Shown: one piece after another, positions 1-35,319 of the stretch | Numbering within the stretch: the stretch's first letter is position 1 | Layout: each line of letters opens with the position of its first letter | NCBI GenBank assembly: GCA_033675265.1 | Contig: JAUJYZ010000118.1 | Location: 523,501 to 587,500, forward strand | Source: Actinostola sp. cb2023 | Lineage: Eukaryota; Cnidaria; Anthozoa; Actiniaria; Actinostolidae | Length of the DNA: 64,000 nucleotides | Direction of reading: 5' to 3' | Made by a program: the position numbers and the translations under genes | Notes under the pieces: generated by a model | What the model was told of the DNA's origin: nothing | Database searches by the model: none | What the model saw: the letters and a program-made list of their open reading frames with translations, nothing else

Positions 1-966
1 ATCCATGGCCTAATTATAAAATTATTGGAAACATGGAAAGATCTAGATTGATATTTTAGCATTTTTCATCATATACTGCATACTTTCAAATCTTATATCA
101 GTTCAAGTCTTTCCATAGTGTTTCCAATCAGCTCATGAATAATAATAATTTATTTCAAGTCGATAACGTGGGGAGTGGTTACCCAATCTCCCGAGCCAGA
201 GGCTCGTGTAAAAAACGGCGACTATAACTTACAATAAATAAATATACAATATATGAATCAAGTGCAAAGCACCCATACACCGAATCGAAATATGACGACC
301 AATTTGAATAACTATTGTTCTGGACTGACCAACCTCTTGTTCACGTGGAAACAAAAAAGCGTTTTCACATGAATGAGAGGTTGGTCAGTCAGGAACAATA
401 GTTATTCAAATTAGTCGCCATATTTCGATTTGGTGAATGGTTCACTTTAGTAGTAAGAATATAAGGTGTTTTTTTTTGGGGGGGGTTCATCACTAAAATG
501 TGGATTATGGGGGGGGGGCTGCTGGCCATTCTCGTGCCTTAAGGGGGAGCCTTGGCAAACTTTATCTTCCAGAAAAATAATTAACCTCCCCCCCCCCCTA
601 CATTAATAATGATGACAGGTCCCTAAACGAATATTATCCTATAGCCCGTGCTATAAAGACAAGATGATCCTGAATTTGGGGTGTGGGAAGTGTTGGTAAA
701 AAGAACCAATACATTTTTAGCAATGTATTTTACTACTGTATTTGGTCACAATCTCCTGACAGGTGCAGAAGGTCCGTATCTCGATAGCTCCTTTTCCCCT
801 CCAGTTGCCCCTCCTTTTCCGCCAACTACACGGGCTTCCTGTGTGCAGGCTCAAATATCCCTGTTCAGCGGCAGCGACCAATCATAGCAACAGACAACAA
901 AGATGTTAGGAGAAAAGAGCAGTTTCTTTTGAACTGTTTTTAGTAGTGTATTCTTCTCTTTCTATC
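1..966. other. Upstream region of the STYXL1-like gene, no recognised gene
   Basis: No exon is recognisable here. It holds a foldback repeat (278-435), homopolymeric G and C runs near 472-515 and 589-598, and an AT-rich stretch with a short ATA/ATT run at 139-152 that may be the reversed tail of a retroposon. The 68-codon open frame at 681-887 has no recognisable similarity or domain pattern and is probably chance. The promoter and 5' UTR of the gene starting at 967 should lie in the last few hundred bases, but I see no TATA box I would defend. Confidence 0.5.
278..435. mobile_element. Foldback (MITE-like) inverted repeat
   Basis: The left arm, starting CACCGAATCGAAATATG, is matched by an inverted right arm ending CATATTTCGATTTGGTG. 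The arms stay complementary for about 70 bp with a few mismatches and meet at a short A-rich loop near 350-360. No coding capacity. It is most simply a non-autonomous DNA transposon or fossil hairpin element. Confidence 0.7.
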
Positions 967-6113
<5,147 letters not shown>

Positions 6114-6315
6114 CTTTATTATCAGTGAATCCAGCTCTTCTGTAAATAGTTAAGTTATTTTAATTTTGCACTTCTAATTTTTAAACATGCTGAGCAAGAT
6201 TGTGTAAATGTATATGCCAGGTTTATAATATGTCTTCATTAAACATACATGTACAATCATGTAGAGTGCAAACAAACGTATACTTTGGTATGATATTGTA
6301 ATTATTGACTGAAAA

Positions 6316-6321
6316 AATAAA
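6316..6321 (+). terminator. Polyadenylation signal of the STYXL1-like gene
   Basis: AATAAA 203 bp after the stop codon at 6113; a variant ATTAAA lies earlier at 6238-6243. The MDH2 start codon is only 215 bp further on, so transcript end and the next promoter are close together. Confidence 0.55.
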
Positions 6322-6535
6322 ACTGCAAGTTTATATACCTCTTTTGTTTATCCCCTGAATCGCCCTCTGTGTGACAGTCAGCGTTACTTGCGTGACCAAT
6401 TCCCATAATGCCGTACGTTTTGTCTGCGACTTCACGCACGTGACCATGCGCAGGCCTTTTGCTGTCGATAGCTTTACGCGGTGGCTGACAAGAGAAGTCG
6501 TTGAGAAAAGCTTTCCATAAAATAACACATCAAAG

Positions 6536-9500
6536 ATGCTTACCAGAGCCGTAACACGTCCACAAGGAGCAAATGCTCTTGCTCGACTCTCAAGACAGTT
6601 TTCTTCGTCCTCACAGGTAGGAAATCGCCGTTTAGAGTAATTCAAGGGTTCAAGAGTCGTCATATTGAAACATTAACCGGTACATTTGTACATTTTGTAT
6701 ACATCATCTTTCATCACGCCAAAAACTATGTTGAACCATCTGATGTCTCTCTTTCTAGCGCCAATCAAAGGTAGCTGTGCTGGGTGCTGCCGGTGGAATC
6801 GGACAACCAATGTCTCTACTTTTAAAGCAGTCGCCCCTTGTCAGTCATCTTGCTCTTTACGATATCGTCAACACGCCAGGTAGAGTACATTTGATGAGTT
6901 AGTGATTACTGTGAAGGGATCGTATGACTTACAACTTTATAACGAACTAAACTTGCATAATGCAAAGTTGAAAAATAAACTGAAAAACTACATAGACGCA
7001 TACAATATGTTGTAATATTAGTAACACTACGTGTCTTGCACTCATTTGTACATCGAGACCCCGGGAAACCTGCATGTACGGCTGTGGCATTTTATGTTAT
7101 TTTTATTCAAAATTAGACGCTTTACAATGTAACAAGCGTTCACTCGTGCCCTGGTGCGATTGAGCACTGGGATGCATTGCAGCATGAAAGACGCATACTT
7201 ATGGGTCTCCACCTTCCATTCGTGAGGGACTTGAGCTTTGAAGAACGAAGAGATCATGAACGATGGTCGCTACGCAGCGACTGGCTTCGCTCGATGTCAA
7301 CATTATGTCAACACGGTCTAAGATATTTGCGAACTGAACTACAGAGAGACACATTCCCAGTCTCACTCCATTGCAGATTCGCGACGCGCGAGAACAAAAA
7401 AAATGAAAGACGCATCACGGCCCGAGATATTCGCGAACTGAAACAGAGACAATGGAAGCTTAGAAACCCTTTATCAGTTCTACAAAATGGAAGTAAACTG
7501 TTGCAGAATCAATATTTTTTTTACATATATACATGCATATGCCAACTTGAAGATGAATTGGACTTGAATTTGCGTTATCGCATTTGTGTATAGTAGAGGG
7601 AGAAAACTCTATAGCAACCGACCATCATGATTACATTTTTGACATCTTGTGATGAAATGTGCTTAGTCATCATAGGCCATCTCGTGGTCAGACTCCTTGT
7701 ATGCAACACCAAACAAACAAAAATACGGGCTGTGTTTTGCAACTCGAGTAAATATACACATTAATTACATTACCTTATTTCTACAGGTGTTTCTGCTGAT
7801 TTGAGCCATATTTGCACCAGAGCGAAGGTTAGATCTTGGTAGAGGGTCTTGATCACCTTAAATACTGTACTGTGTACAATGCAAAACAGGGCTCCTTTCT
7901 TTGTGTACCTAAACCTGTTGTCATCCTAAACAATAGATGTCTATAAAATCTATTGTTTTTGATTGTCTATTGTGCCAAAAAAGTGTAAACACCTATAATG
8001 TTTTCACATCCTTCTGTCTCAACCATTGACGCTTTGCATAAATGTGCAAAAATATCATTGCATGAACTTCTTTTTTTTTTTGGTGTGTGTAAAATCTACA
8101 CTTTTATTTATTTATTATTATTATTATTTTTTAATATTAATTAATTGCATGAAATTGATTTGTTTGCAATCATGCCATATTCCAGGTTACAAGTCACCAA
8201 GGACCAGAAGAGTTGAAATCAGCTCTTGAAGGGTGTGATATTGTGGCAATCCCTGCTGGCGTCCCACGAAAACCTGGTATAATTTTCAATTCATCTTCAA
8301 GGATGCTAAAAATTAAAACATAGATATTGTGGAAGGACAAACATGTAGAAAATATGTATCAAAATGTTTTATTGTAGGTATGACACGCGATGACCTCTTC
8401 AACACCAATGCATCCATTGTACAGAATCTTACTGAAGCTTGTGCAAAGTAAGTTGTAAAATCTGCTACAGGATTACATCTTGAAGAGTGTTGAACACAAT
8501 GTGGATTAAAAATACATGTACTTATTGATGATATTTTTTTCTTGCAGATATTGTCCAAAAGCCATTATTTGTATAATTTCCAACCCTGTAAGTCCTTACA
8601 TTACATTATGCATATTTTTATGATATAATGGTGAAAAACATATCGGCTCAAAAACAATCACTTGAGTATAAATAAAATAAATACAGTAGGATACTACTAA
8701 GAGTATAACTGTTGACAATGCAGGTAAATTCAACTGTCCCGATTGCAAGTGAAGTCTATAAAAAAGCAGGAGTCTATGATCCAGCAAGGTAAAGTGTCAA
8801 TTAATAGTACAAGTGCCATATATAGCACTTCATTATATTGACCTTGGTTATTTCAAATTCTGTTACCTCAAACAGCTGTGTATATATATACATGTACAGT
8901 ATCCCCTTATTTATAGACACAATGGGTTTGGACCTTATTTTTTCAAATCCCCAGTATCTTGAACTAAATACACATTTTTATGGCGCATATACAGTGATGT
9001 CCATAAATAATGCGCTGAAGTTTTGTGCTTGATTGTATTGATACTTGATGCTATTTGCAGATTAGTGACCAAACTAGACTTGTTACATTGTATTTCAACT
9101 TTCAATAAACTTGAACTTGTGACAGCTGGGTTCTGTTATAGTATATGTGTATGCCAGTTTTTAAATTATCCATTGTGTTTGCCGCTTAATCCAGTAGGAC
9201 CCTCTGCCTACTTCAAAGTTCGTTGAAACCCACGGAAAGTGTTGTTAATCAGGGCATTTTTCCTTCCTTGCAACAGAATTCTTGGTGTGACTACCCTGGA
9301 TGTTGTCCGTGCTAAAACATTTATTGCAGAGGCCAAGGTACAGTACATGTTGCATAATCAACTACTCGACATTGAGGGTACCTCTAAAACAATCTATGCT
9401 CATCACTTGAAATTACCTATAGAACTAAATTGAATAATCTCTGATCAAAATCTAAATTCTCCTCTAGGGTCTTTCATTTTTGAAGGAGAATTTGGATATC

Positions 9501-12500
9501 GATCACAAGTCACTTACACTATTCTTGCACAGACCCCTTCCTGATCAATTGTACATGTTTGCTTAGCCTGCAGAGCAGGCGTTTTTGTTTTGGGGGGATT
9601 TTGGGGGAACTTTGGAAATTTTGAACGAGCAAGGAATGGGACTGAGCAAAAGGGGAGGGGGTTGGTTCCATTCCTCGCTCGTCCAAAATTTCCAAAGTTC
9701 CCCCATTCTCGTACCCAGAGCCCGCTCGTCATTTGGTTTGTCGCTGGCTGGGAAACCCTGTTGCTCGGTCGTCAAATTTTGACGACCAAGTCGTCAGAGC
9801 GCATGCTCATACTAAAGACCGCTGAGAGCGGGTACTGTGGAAGAGTCTACTGGCGACGTAGTGTTCACGTTGGTTTGAATATTCAAACAATGTAACAAGT
9901 ACACAAGTTTGTGCATTTATCTTCGTGTAGCCGTTTAAAATCCCTTCGACGTTCATCACCGGTTCTTCTCTGGCTCTGTTGCGGTAAAGGCTGGACGATA
10001 AATACATGTTCTAATATAATCTTGCATGTGAACCTTCCTGTCTTCCGCTTTGTTATTGTTTCTCTTGAATTATAAAAATATTCCTTTGAATACTCAAAGC
10101 GAGTACGATCGATTGTGTCTGTAGCCGTTACTTTACTTTTATAATTTATGTATTGTTAGATCTCCCTTTACGAATTCAGATCAATTTATGTCTACACAGT
10201 CACTCTCATTTCCATAGCTTTATAATTCAATAACGGAATACCATTGTATGAAAATACAACCGTCGCTGTCATTCCTTTCGTTCGCCTTGCAAGTTTGAAT
10301 CTTTGTTGATCTCATGAACCAATCAAATACGATCAGTCATTGTTGATTTCATCAGCCAATGAAATTCGCTAAAATTTCAGGGATTCCCAGAGCCAGCGAC
10401 AAACCAAATGACGAGCGGGCTCTGGGTACGAGAATGAAGTTCCCCCAAAATCCCCCAAAACCCCAAAGTTCCCCCAAAATCCCCCAAAACAAAAACGCCT
10501 GCTCTGCAGGCTAATGTTTGCTAATTATCTTGCACTGTAATTTAATAAAATATTACTGACAGTGAACACTGTACAAATATTCTTAGGGACTTAATGTTAA
10601 TGAAGTCGTAGTACCAGTCATTGGAGGCCACTCTGGAGTGACTATTTTACCACTTCTATCACAGGTACAAGTATCATACTAGATGGATAATAGATTGTTG
10701 CAAATCTAGGCTAACGTATTTTAAAAATCTGAGTTCACTCACTGTGGAGATGATACAGAAACTACTTTGTGTATACACTAAGCCCACCCTTCCATCCTCA
10801 CCTTTCCCATGCTCCTTGCTTCCCCACCAAACACAGACTCCACCCAACCAAAAACAGAATCCACAAGTTCACCTAGGAGACACCTTATTTCTGGGTGTTC
10901 CAAAAATTATACACTCAATTCTTGTTCTAAAAAGATTGCACCATTGGATCTGTTTTTGGTGTCTGGAGTAATAACTATATAGAGGCTGCAATATCAAGAG
11001 TTATTCTCAGTTTGCCCCTGTAACTTTAGCTGGTCATAATAGCAGGATGTCCCAAGGGTGAGAGTTGACAATATTGTGCGGGAGGTTCGTGGTTCGAGTC
11101 CCGACCAGACCATTACTCAGGGTCTTAAAATAATAATGAGGAGAAGGTGCTGCCTTTGTAATTACATCTACAAATGGTTAGACCTTCGCGTGGCTCGGAT
11201 GACCTCGTAAAATGGTGGTCCCGTCTGTACACTCCATTACGTAAAAGAACCCACACCATGCACAGTCTGTTCGAATAAGAGTAGGGCACGACGTTCCTGG
11301 CATGTGTGGCCTGACTTATACTACTAAGTGCATGTCCCTGATTAGTGGAGCACTTGTTCTCTGATAGCATAGAAGACTTTGACACTCAAATAAAGTACAT
11401 TATTATTATTATACTGACATGTATTTTGCTGGTAAAGGTTACTCCAAAGGTGTCTTTTACTCAAGAAGAAATTGAAAAACTCACAGACAGGATTCAAAAT
11501 GCTGGCACTGAAGTTGTCAACGCTAAAGCTGGTGCTGTAAGTAGTTTTATTATTTATTTATTTATAGCACTTTGTGGTTCTTTGATTTAGATACAAACAT
11601 TGTCATTGTTTGGAGTTTAATATTGATTAATATTTCATCCTAGGGATCTGCTACTCTCTCAATGGCTTATGCTGGCAGTGAATTTGTAGCCTCAGTAAGT
11701 ACATACATCCTGAATGAATGACAACAAAAATGTTGGAAAAAAATATATGAAATAATCATGATCATCATATTTATAATCTGTTATACAATATCTTTGACAG
11801 TGCATTCTGCCATTAATAACCTGAGTATCAGGCTTTTTTGGCAGAGGGGGAGAAAAAAAGAAAGGGGGAAGAGAAGGGAAAAAAGCCTGACACAGACCTA
11901 TTGATTTGAGCCTTCCGCCCCCTCGCAGCACGATACATATATCTGAAAATAACAACCAATCACTTTCGCTTTGCCAACTGCCATGTCAAGACTGTCGTGT
12001 GTCAAGGAACTTGGCCTTGATGCTGTTGGAGTTTTTAAAACCATTTCGGTACGTTAAATAAAGTCCTTACTTACAAGATGAAACTAAGAAACAGCTGATA
12101 AATCTGACAGCCTGTCGGCAAAACCCCAAGCACATCGTTTTTGTTAGTTTGATAAATCTGACAGCCTGTCGGCAAAACCCCAAGCACATCGTTTTTGTTA
12201 GTTTGAAGACAAAGTTCTTGTTATTTCTTCAATTCAATTCCAGGAAAGGCTTCATAAATGTAGCTCCTTCTAGAGCCTGTCTAAATTATTTTCAATCATA
12301 AATAACAGGAAATTGAGCTTATTCTTGTAGAATATGATGTATATATTTCCGGTCGGCTGTGACGTTTCCCTGGGGACGTTTCAAGCCTTTGTGTTTTATC
12401 CAATCATGCCAACATCCAGAATCTGGACGGCTGACACGGGCAGATCATGCCCTTGTGTTAGGCCTTCTTCCTCTCTCTTCTCCCTGACCCTCTCCCCCTC

Positions 12501-13435
12501 CTCTTTCCTTTTTGAAGGCCGGATACTCAGGTTATGCCATTAATAACATTCTTATGTTCATATACAGTACTAAAGTCTTTCAGTTCTCAACTTAATTGTC
12601 ATCATGATCATGATCATCATTGTCATCATCCATTGCTGTTCTATTCCCATAAGTAGCCCTTTTCCATCTGATCACTGGGTGTAGAACTGTACTGTACATG
12701 TACTTGCTAGATTTTCTGGTTGTTTGAGCAGTACCTTGAGACAAGCCACAACATGCCAAGATGGCAGATCTGTTGGTGCTTTATTAACACAGGGATCCCA
12801 AACTAACACAGGGATCCCAAACTAACACAGGGATCCCAAACTAACACAGGGATCCCAAACTAACACAGGGATCCCAAACTAACACAGGGATCCCATGACA
12901 CCATGAATAATTATCATGATCACATTATTGTTGTTGTTGTTATCTTGATTTTGTTTACCTTATTTTATCAGGTCCTTGAAGCACTCGATGGCAAGACAGG
13001 AGTTGTACAGTGTGCATTTATCAAGTCTGATGTGACTAGTTCTACTTATTTTGCCACACCCCTTGAGCTTGGGGTGAGTTTTGTTACATGCAACGACCAC
13101 CAAATATCCTATATGCTATATATACTACATTTAGCAACTTTTTCTTTCATCATGTTTAATTGTAACATTTTCATCGTTTCTGACTTTGCAGAAAAATGGT
13201 GTTGCTAGAAATATTGGAATGGGAGAACTTTCAGATTATGAGAAGAAAAAGATGGAAGAGGTACATCTTTAATTATTAGATCAAATACTTGACTTATGTT
13301 TCACACAATATGGGTTTGGTTTGGGTTCTTGTGCAGCCATTTGTTATAATACTTAACACTTGGAGTACTTTCTTGCAGGTGCTTCCAGAATTGCTAAAGA
13401 ATGTCAAGAAAGGAGAGAACTTTGTCAACAATTAA
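6536..13435 (+). CDS. MDH2: Mitochondrial malate dehydrogenase, 14 exons
   Basis: Exons: 6536-6616, 6759-6879, 7787-7827, 8186-8276, 8378-8447, 8548-8587, 8724-8788, 9277-9337, 10587-10664, 11438-11536, 11644-11694, 12972-13073, 13192-13260, 13379-13435. All junctions keep phase; total 1026 nt, 341 residues (human MDH2: 338). It catalyses malate + NAD+ to oxaloacetate + NADH in the TCA cycle and malate-aspartate shuttle. Residues 1-27 are Arg/Ser-rich without acidic residues, an import presequence, encoded by exon 1 alone. The NAD loop is G36-A-A-G39-G40-I-G42. Substrate-binding R109 and R115 sit in [14 protein letters not shown]. The D178/R181 segment (TTLDVVR) and catalytic H205 in VIGGHSGV complete the active site. 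No key residue is missing. Introns 8 and 11 carry transposons with 9-bp target duplications, and intron 9 a SINE. The start is the first Met of the presequence. Identity is secure. Confidence 0.95.
9564..10513. mobile_element. Non-autonomous DNA transposon, 950 bp, with 9-bp target duplication
   Basis: The left end TAGCCTGCAGAGCAGGCG is the exact inverse of the right end CGCCTGCTCTGCAGGCTA. Complementarity continues inward through G-rich and C-rich stretches and the segment AGAGCCCGCTCGTCATTTGG near 9717, mirrored near 10410. The element is flanked on both sides by ATGTTTGCT (9555-9563 and 10514-10522). Long inverted repeats with a 9-bp duplication fit Mutator-like (MULE) elements best. No transposase frame is present. 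It is inserted in MDH2 intron 8. Confidence 0.9.
11033..11413 (+). mobile_element. tRNA-derived SINE
   Basis: A Pol III B-box-like GGTTCGAGTCC at 11091-11101 lies within a tRNA T-arm-like GTGGTTCGAGTCCCGAC. About 290 bp of unrelated body follows, then a (ATT)n tail at 11399-11412. This head-body-tail order is typical of tRNA-derived SINEs. The A box is too degraded for me to place, and I cannot assign the central domain to a named superfamily. It lies in MDH2 intron 9 just before exon 10. Confidence 0.65.
11817..12534. mobile_element. Non-autonomous DNA transposon, 718 bp, with 9-bp target duplication
   Basis: The left end TAACCTGAGTATCAGGC and the right end GGCCGGATACTCAGGTTA are inverse copies. 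The imperfect inverted arms continue for about 90 bp through purine-rich and pyrimidine-rich stretches. The flanks are TGCCATTAA at 11808-11816 and 12535-12543. Inside is a perfect tandem duplication of about 54 bp (12093-12205), and a 22-codon open stretch at 11983-12048 followed by GTACGT. Mutator-like on duplication length. It lies in MDH2 intron 11. Confidence 0.88.
12093..12205. repeat. 54-bp tandem duplication inside the 718-bp transposon
   Basis: Two consecutive identical copies of a unit starting GATAAATCTGACAGCCTGTC and ending TTTTTGTTAGTTT. Their identity suggests a recent duplication or an assembly repeat. Confidence 0.85.
12785..12893. repeat. 19-bp minisatellite, six copies
   Basis: Units of TAACACAGGGATCCCAAAC start at 12785, 12804, 12823, 12842, 12861 and 12880, the last one partial. 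It lies in MDH2 intron 11, about 80 bp before exon 12. Confidence 0.95.
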
Positions 13436-13595
13436 ATGAGAGTGAGAAGACGTTGAATAATGAATGCATGATTTTTCTCACTCTTTTTTATAACTTATAT
13501 ATATTGCACTGCGTGCAGAACAGATGCCTTAATTCATCTGATGTGTGATGTTTTTAGACTGAAAATAACATAAGCTGAATGAGCACCTGTAAATC

Positions 13596-13601
13596 AATAA
13601 A
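13596..13601 (+). terminator. MDH2 polyadenylation signal
   Basis: AATAAA 161 bp after the MDH2 stop codon, followed by GT-rich sequence (GTGTTGTTGTTT) at about 13620-13632, the usual downstream element. Confidence 0.7.
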
Positions 13602-15017
13602 AACTGGATTGTGTCTTAGGTGTTGTTGTTTTCAATTCTATATGTTGTCACTATGATAAACACGTAGTCCTACCATTTAGCCTGCCCATTCCATTTCCCA
13701 TTTCCATCCATTTGGTACTAGAAGAAGTAATGGTTTGATTAGATATTTATAACATGCCATTTCACCCAAAAGTGATCTGCAAGGGGGGTGGTGTCAGTGC
13801 CCCCTCTATCCCCTCCCTCCACCAACTTCTCTAAAGTCAAAACATGGTGCTGAGGTCATGAACAGAAAATCTCTCACTGGTTTTCACTAGTGACGACGGT
13901 TTAAGCATAAGATACTTCTGTTGTGTGAGAACAGACCCAAGACGAGCATATTATTGCAAGCACATGCAGTCCAACCATTGCTTCTGAGGAATAAATTAAA
14001 ATATATTTGCATGTGCACATCTTATATTGATGGGTTTCCTTTGGTAGTAAGAGTATGTGGTTGCACGCACAACCTAACAATATGTATTAAGTTAAGTACA
14101 GTTTATGTTGGGCTGCCTGTGCTTAGAAACATATTATGTTGGGCTCCCTGCGCAAAAGTGCCTGCAGAAATATTGCATTTCTGTGCAGGGAGCCCAACAT
14201 AATATGTTTCTAAACACAGGGAACCCAACATAATACTTTTTTAAATACGTATTACTTTAATTGTGTATGCACATGCTCTACCAAAGGAAACCCATCAAAA
14301 AGACATGCACACGCACATGCAAATATATTTTTATTTATTCCTCAGAAGCAATGGTTGGGCTGCCTGTGTCACTAGGCTCAGTACAGCACATCAGGGTGTG
14401 GTTAAAAAAAATTGTTCTAAAGCATCTCCAGAAGCATTGTGGGTGCATGTACAGATGCCAGCACAGCTGGAAAGCACAAGAAATATGGGAAACATTTTGA
14501 AGCTCATGCTTGCATCGGGTCTGTTTTCCCATACTCAGCCTCTTGTGTTTGCCTTGCTATATCGTGACCACCCCTATACTGTTCCAAAAGAATAGAGATC
14601 ATTGCAGGTTCCCTTAGGTCAGTTGATTACCAAATGCTGTTTTAGACCATTTGTTGTTTTTTGAGTTACCGTAATTAAAAGGGAAAAACGTTGGTGTATC
14701 CTGTGTGATTATACGAGGAGAAAGAACTGGGAAAAGTAAATAAACAAATGAGAGGATAACTAGAACCACAGGTAGCCCAACTGTATGACTTGGTGTCGAG
14801 GTTGCGGTGTGCGCATGCGCGGTTGAACACAATAAATAGCGAATGCATTAATTTTTTGTACTTTCAAACATGGCTGCTTGATGCAGTTTAAACTCAACGA
14901 TAAGAACTCAGTATTAGAAGCGTGTCACCCATTCTACTGCTCAAGTAACCAGACTAACACCAACTAAGCTAACTATTTCGAAAGGCTCCTTGAATTCTCG
15001 ACCTCGAAAGAGGCAAG
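13602..15017. other. MDH2 / 4E-T intergenic region
   Basis: About 1.4 kb without a recognisable coding exon. It contains a large foldback element (13966-14363) and, in the last few hundred bases, the presumed promoter and 5' UTR of the 4E-T gene. An in-frame TGA at 14991-14993 separates it from the 4E-T start codon. Confidence 0.6.
13966..14363. mobile_element. Foldback element, about 400 bp
   Basis: Inverted arms start at CCAACCATTGCTTCTGAGG (about 13971) and end at CCTCAGAAGCAATGGTTGG (about 14340-14358). The inner arms contain GATGGGTTTCCTTTGGTA and its inverse. A second inner palindrome at 14127-14213 repeats ATTATGTTGGGCTCCCTG and its inverse. One arm of the same family recurs at about 35070-35217. 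Confidence 0.85.
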
Positions 15018-33589
<18,572 letters not shown>

Positions 33590-34124
33590 AAAGACTTTAA
33601 TGTGTATATAGATAACATAGATAGACTAGATACCCAGCGCATTGCTATCATCCACAACCTTACTTCTGAATATTGGAACAGTGGTCAGTTCTCACTGGTG
33701 GTCAGCGGGGCAGCTTAGTTTGAACATGCGTTTAGTTTGATTTCACAATGTAAATGGCACCATCCATTTCGTTGGTATTTATAATCGACTGCACAGGACC
33801 AAAAGCTGTTTTCCTTGCAATTAGTAGTTCTGGTGTTGACTGCGCCACTAAGCCGTCGAACAAGGAAATGGGAATTCCCTTCCTTCCATTTCAATATCAC
33901 ATTGACTACCTTCACCCTCGTGTGTTGTATATAATAGTTTAGCGAAAACATGTAAAAAGACCAAAAAAAATGAACGAAAAAGAGAATGTTTGTATGTAAT
34001 GTATTGTTGTGTTAGACAGTACTATCATGTACAATAATTACAGATTTTCAAATGAGTGTCGTCGGTGTGACGATGTAATTATTCCATGTGTTTTATAACA
34101 GTCTGTGTTCGTAAACTTGAGGTA

Positions 34125-34266
34125 GAGTACAGACACTAAAACCGTGAAACAGTACAAACTATATAGTGCTAAATAGCACCGAAGGAACAATAGAAAACAA
34201 AAGACAATGCACTATTTAGTGCTAATTAAAGTTAGAACTGTTTCACGGTTTTAGTGTTTGCACTCT
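34125..34266. mobile_element. Foldback element (family shared with 49486-49640)
   Basis: The left arm, with ACTAAAACCGTGAAACAGT and TATAGTGCTAAATAGCAC, is mirrored on the right by ACTATTTAGTGCTAATT and ACTGTTTCACGGTTTTAGT, around a centre containing AACAATAGAAAAC. The copy at 49486-49640 has the same order of motifs. Confidence 0.8.
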
Positions 34267-35069
34267 ATATGAATGTTCGTAAACCCTGGCTATGTCTGTC
34301 TGTATTACCAAGTTGTGTCCCACCAATGTCTGTCTGTATTACCAAGTTGTGTCCCTGGCTATACCCCCATTCACACCAAACTTTGTTTAGTTAACTGACT
34401 GAGTTTTTCTCGCTTCTCTAATTCGAGAGCATCTAATTTCGCAAGAATCAAATTATCTGGTATTTATACTGTGCAGCAAAAAGAACAGTTTACCAGCAGT
34501 TTTGTGCCAAAGGTTGCATGGCTCCCGGCTAAACCTGTTTAGTTAAACCAGTTTAAAACCTGTTTAGGCCTTGGTGTGAATGGGGTATATTCCCAAGCTA
34601 TGTCTGTGTTCGTATACCCAAGCTATGTGTCCCTGGTGTCGATGTTCGTAATCTCAGGCTACTATCTGTAATTACTTATGTGTTAACGAAAACAGATCGA
34701 GAGTTTAGCGAGGGCGTGTCGTAACATATTGTAACGTCAACTAGTTTGATAGTCCTCTTGTTTGGACGTATTGTTTCCCATGTCAGACCACGTGTCATTC
34801 TCCTGTGTATTATTTCTTTCTCTGTCGACAATTTTTCAGAAGTGACATGTCACTCAAACAACGGATATATTACTCTGGAAGTGACACGTGATCTGAAATG
34901 GCGAAAATTACACCCAAGCTAAACGGTCTATTGTGTAATAATTTATTGGAGAAAATAAACGTTTTGTTCAAGTGCTTCTATAAATCAGTGATGATCGATT
35001 GTCAGTGTTGCATGCGCGCACTAAATAATGCAATGGTAAGGACTGGGGCGAATTTAATCACGGACGGTT

Positions 35070-35217
35070 CTATGCACAGGGAGCCCAACATAATACGTAT
35101 TGAGCACGAGCTCGCTCTACCAAAGGAAACCCATCAAAAAAGACGCGCGCATACAAATATATTTTTATTTTCAAAATTATAAGTAGCCTCAAAAGCAATG
35201 GTTGGGATGCCTGTGAT
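35070..35217. mobile_element. Single arm of the 13966-14363 foldback family
   Basis: It contains CAGGGAGCCCAACATAATAC, then CTCTACCAAAGGAAACCCAT, then ATATATTTTTATTTTC and GCAATGGTTGG, in the same order as the right arm of the element at 13966-14363. The left arm is absent, so this is a truncated or half copy. Confidence 0.75.
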
Positions 35218-35319
35218 GGTTATTGCTGAAGTCAGACATTTAAACTGATTTTAGAACTATGTAGAACTTCTGGGATGCATGGTTCCTTGAAGACCTACGC
35301 TAGTATACTCGTAATCCAG

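Noticed and set aside
7177..7593. 138-codon open frame in MDH2 intron 2
   Set aside because: No family resemblance, no splice logic, and it sits between phase-compatible MDH2 exons 2 and 3.
11033..11110. A functional tRNA gene
   Set aside because: Only the B-box/T-arm region is recognisable. No acceptor stem or anticodon arm forms, and the body and (ATT)n tail mark it as a SINE.
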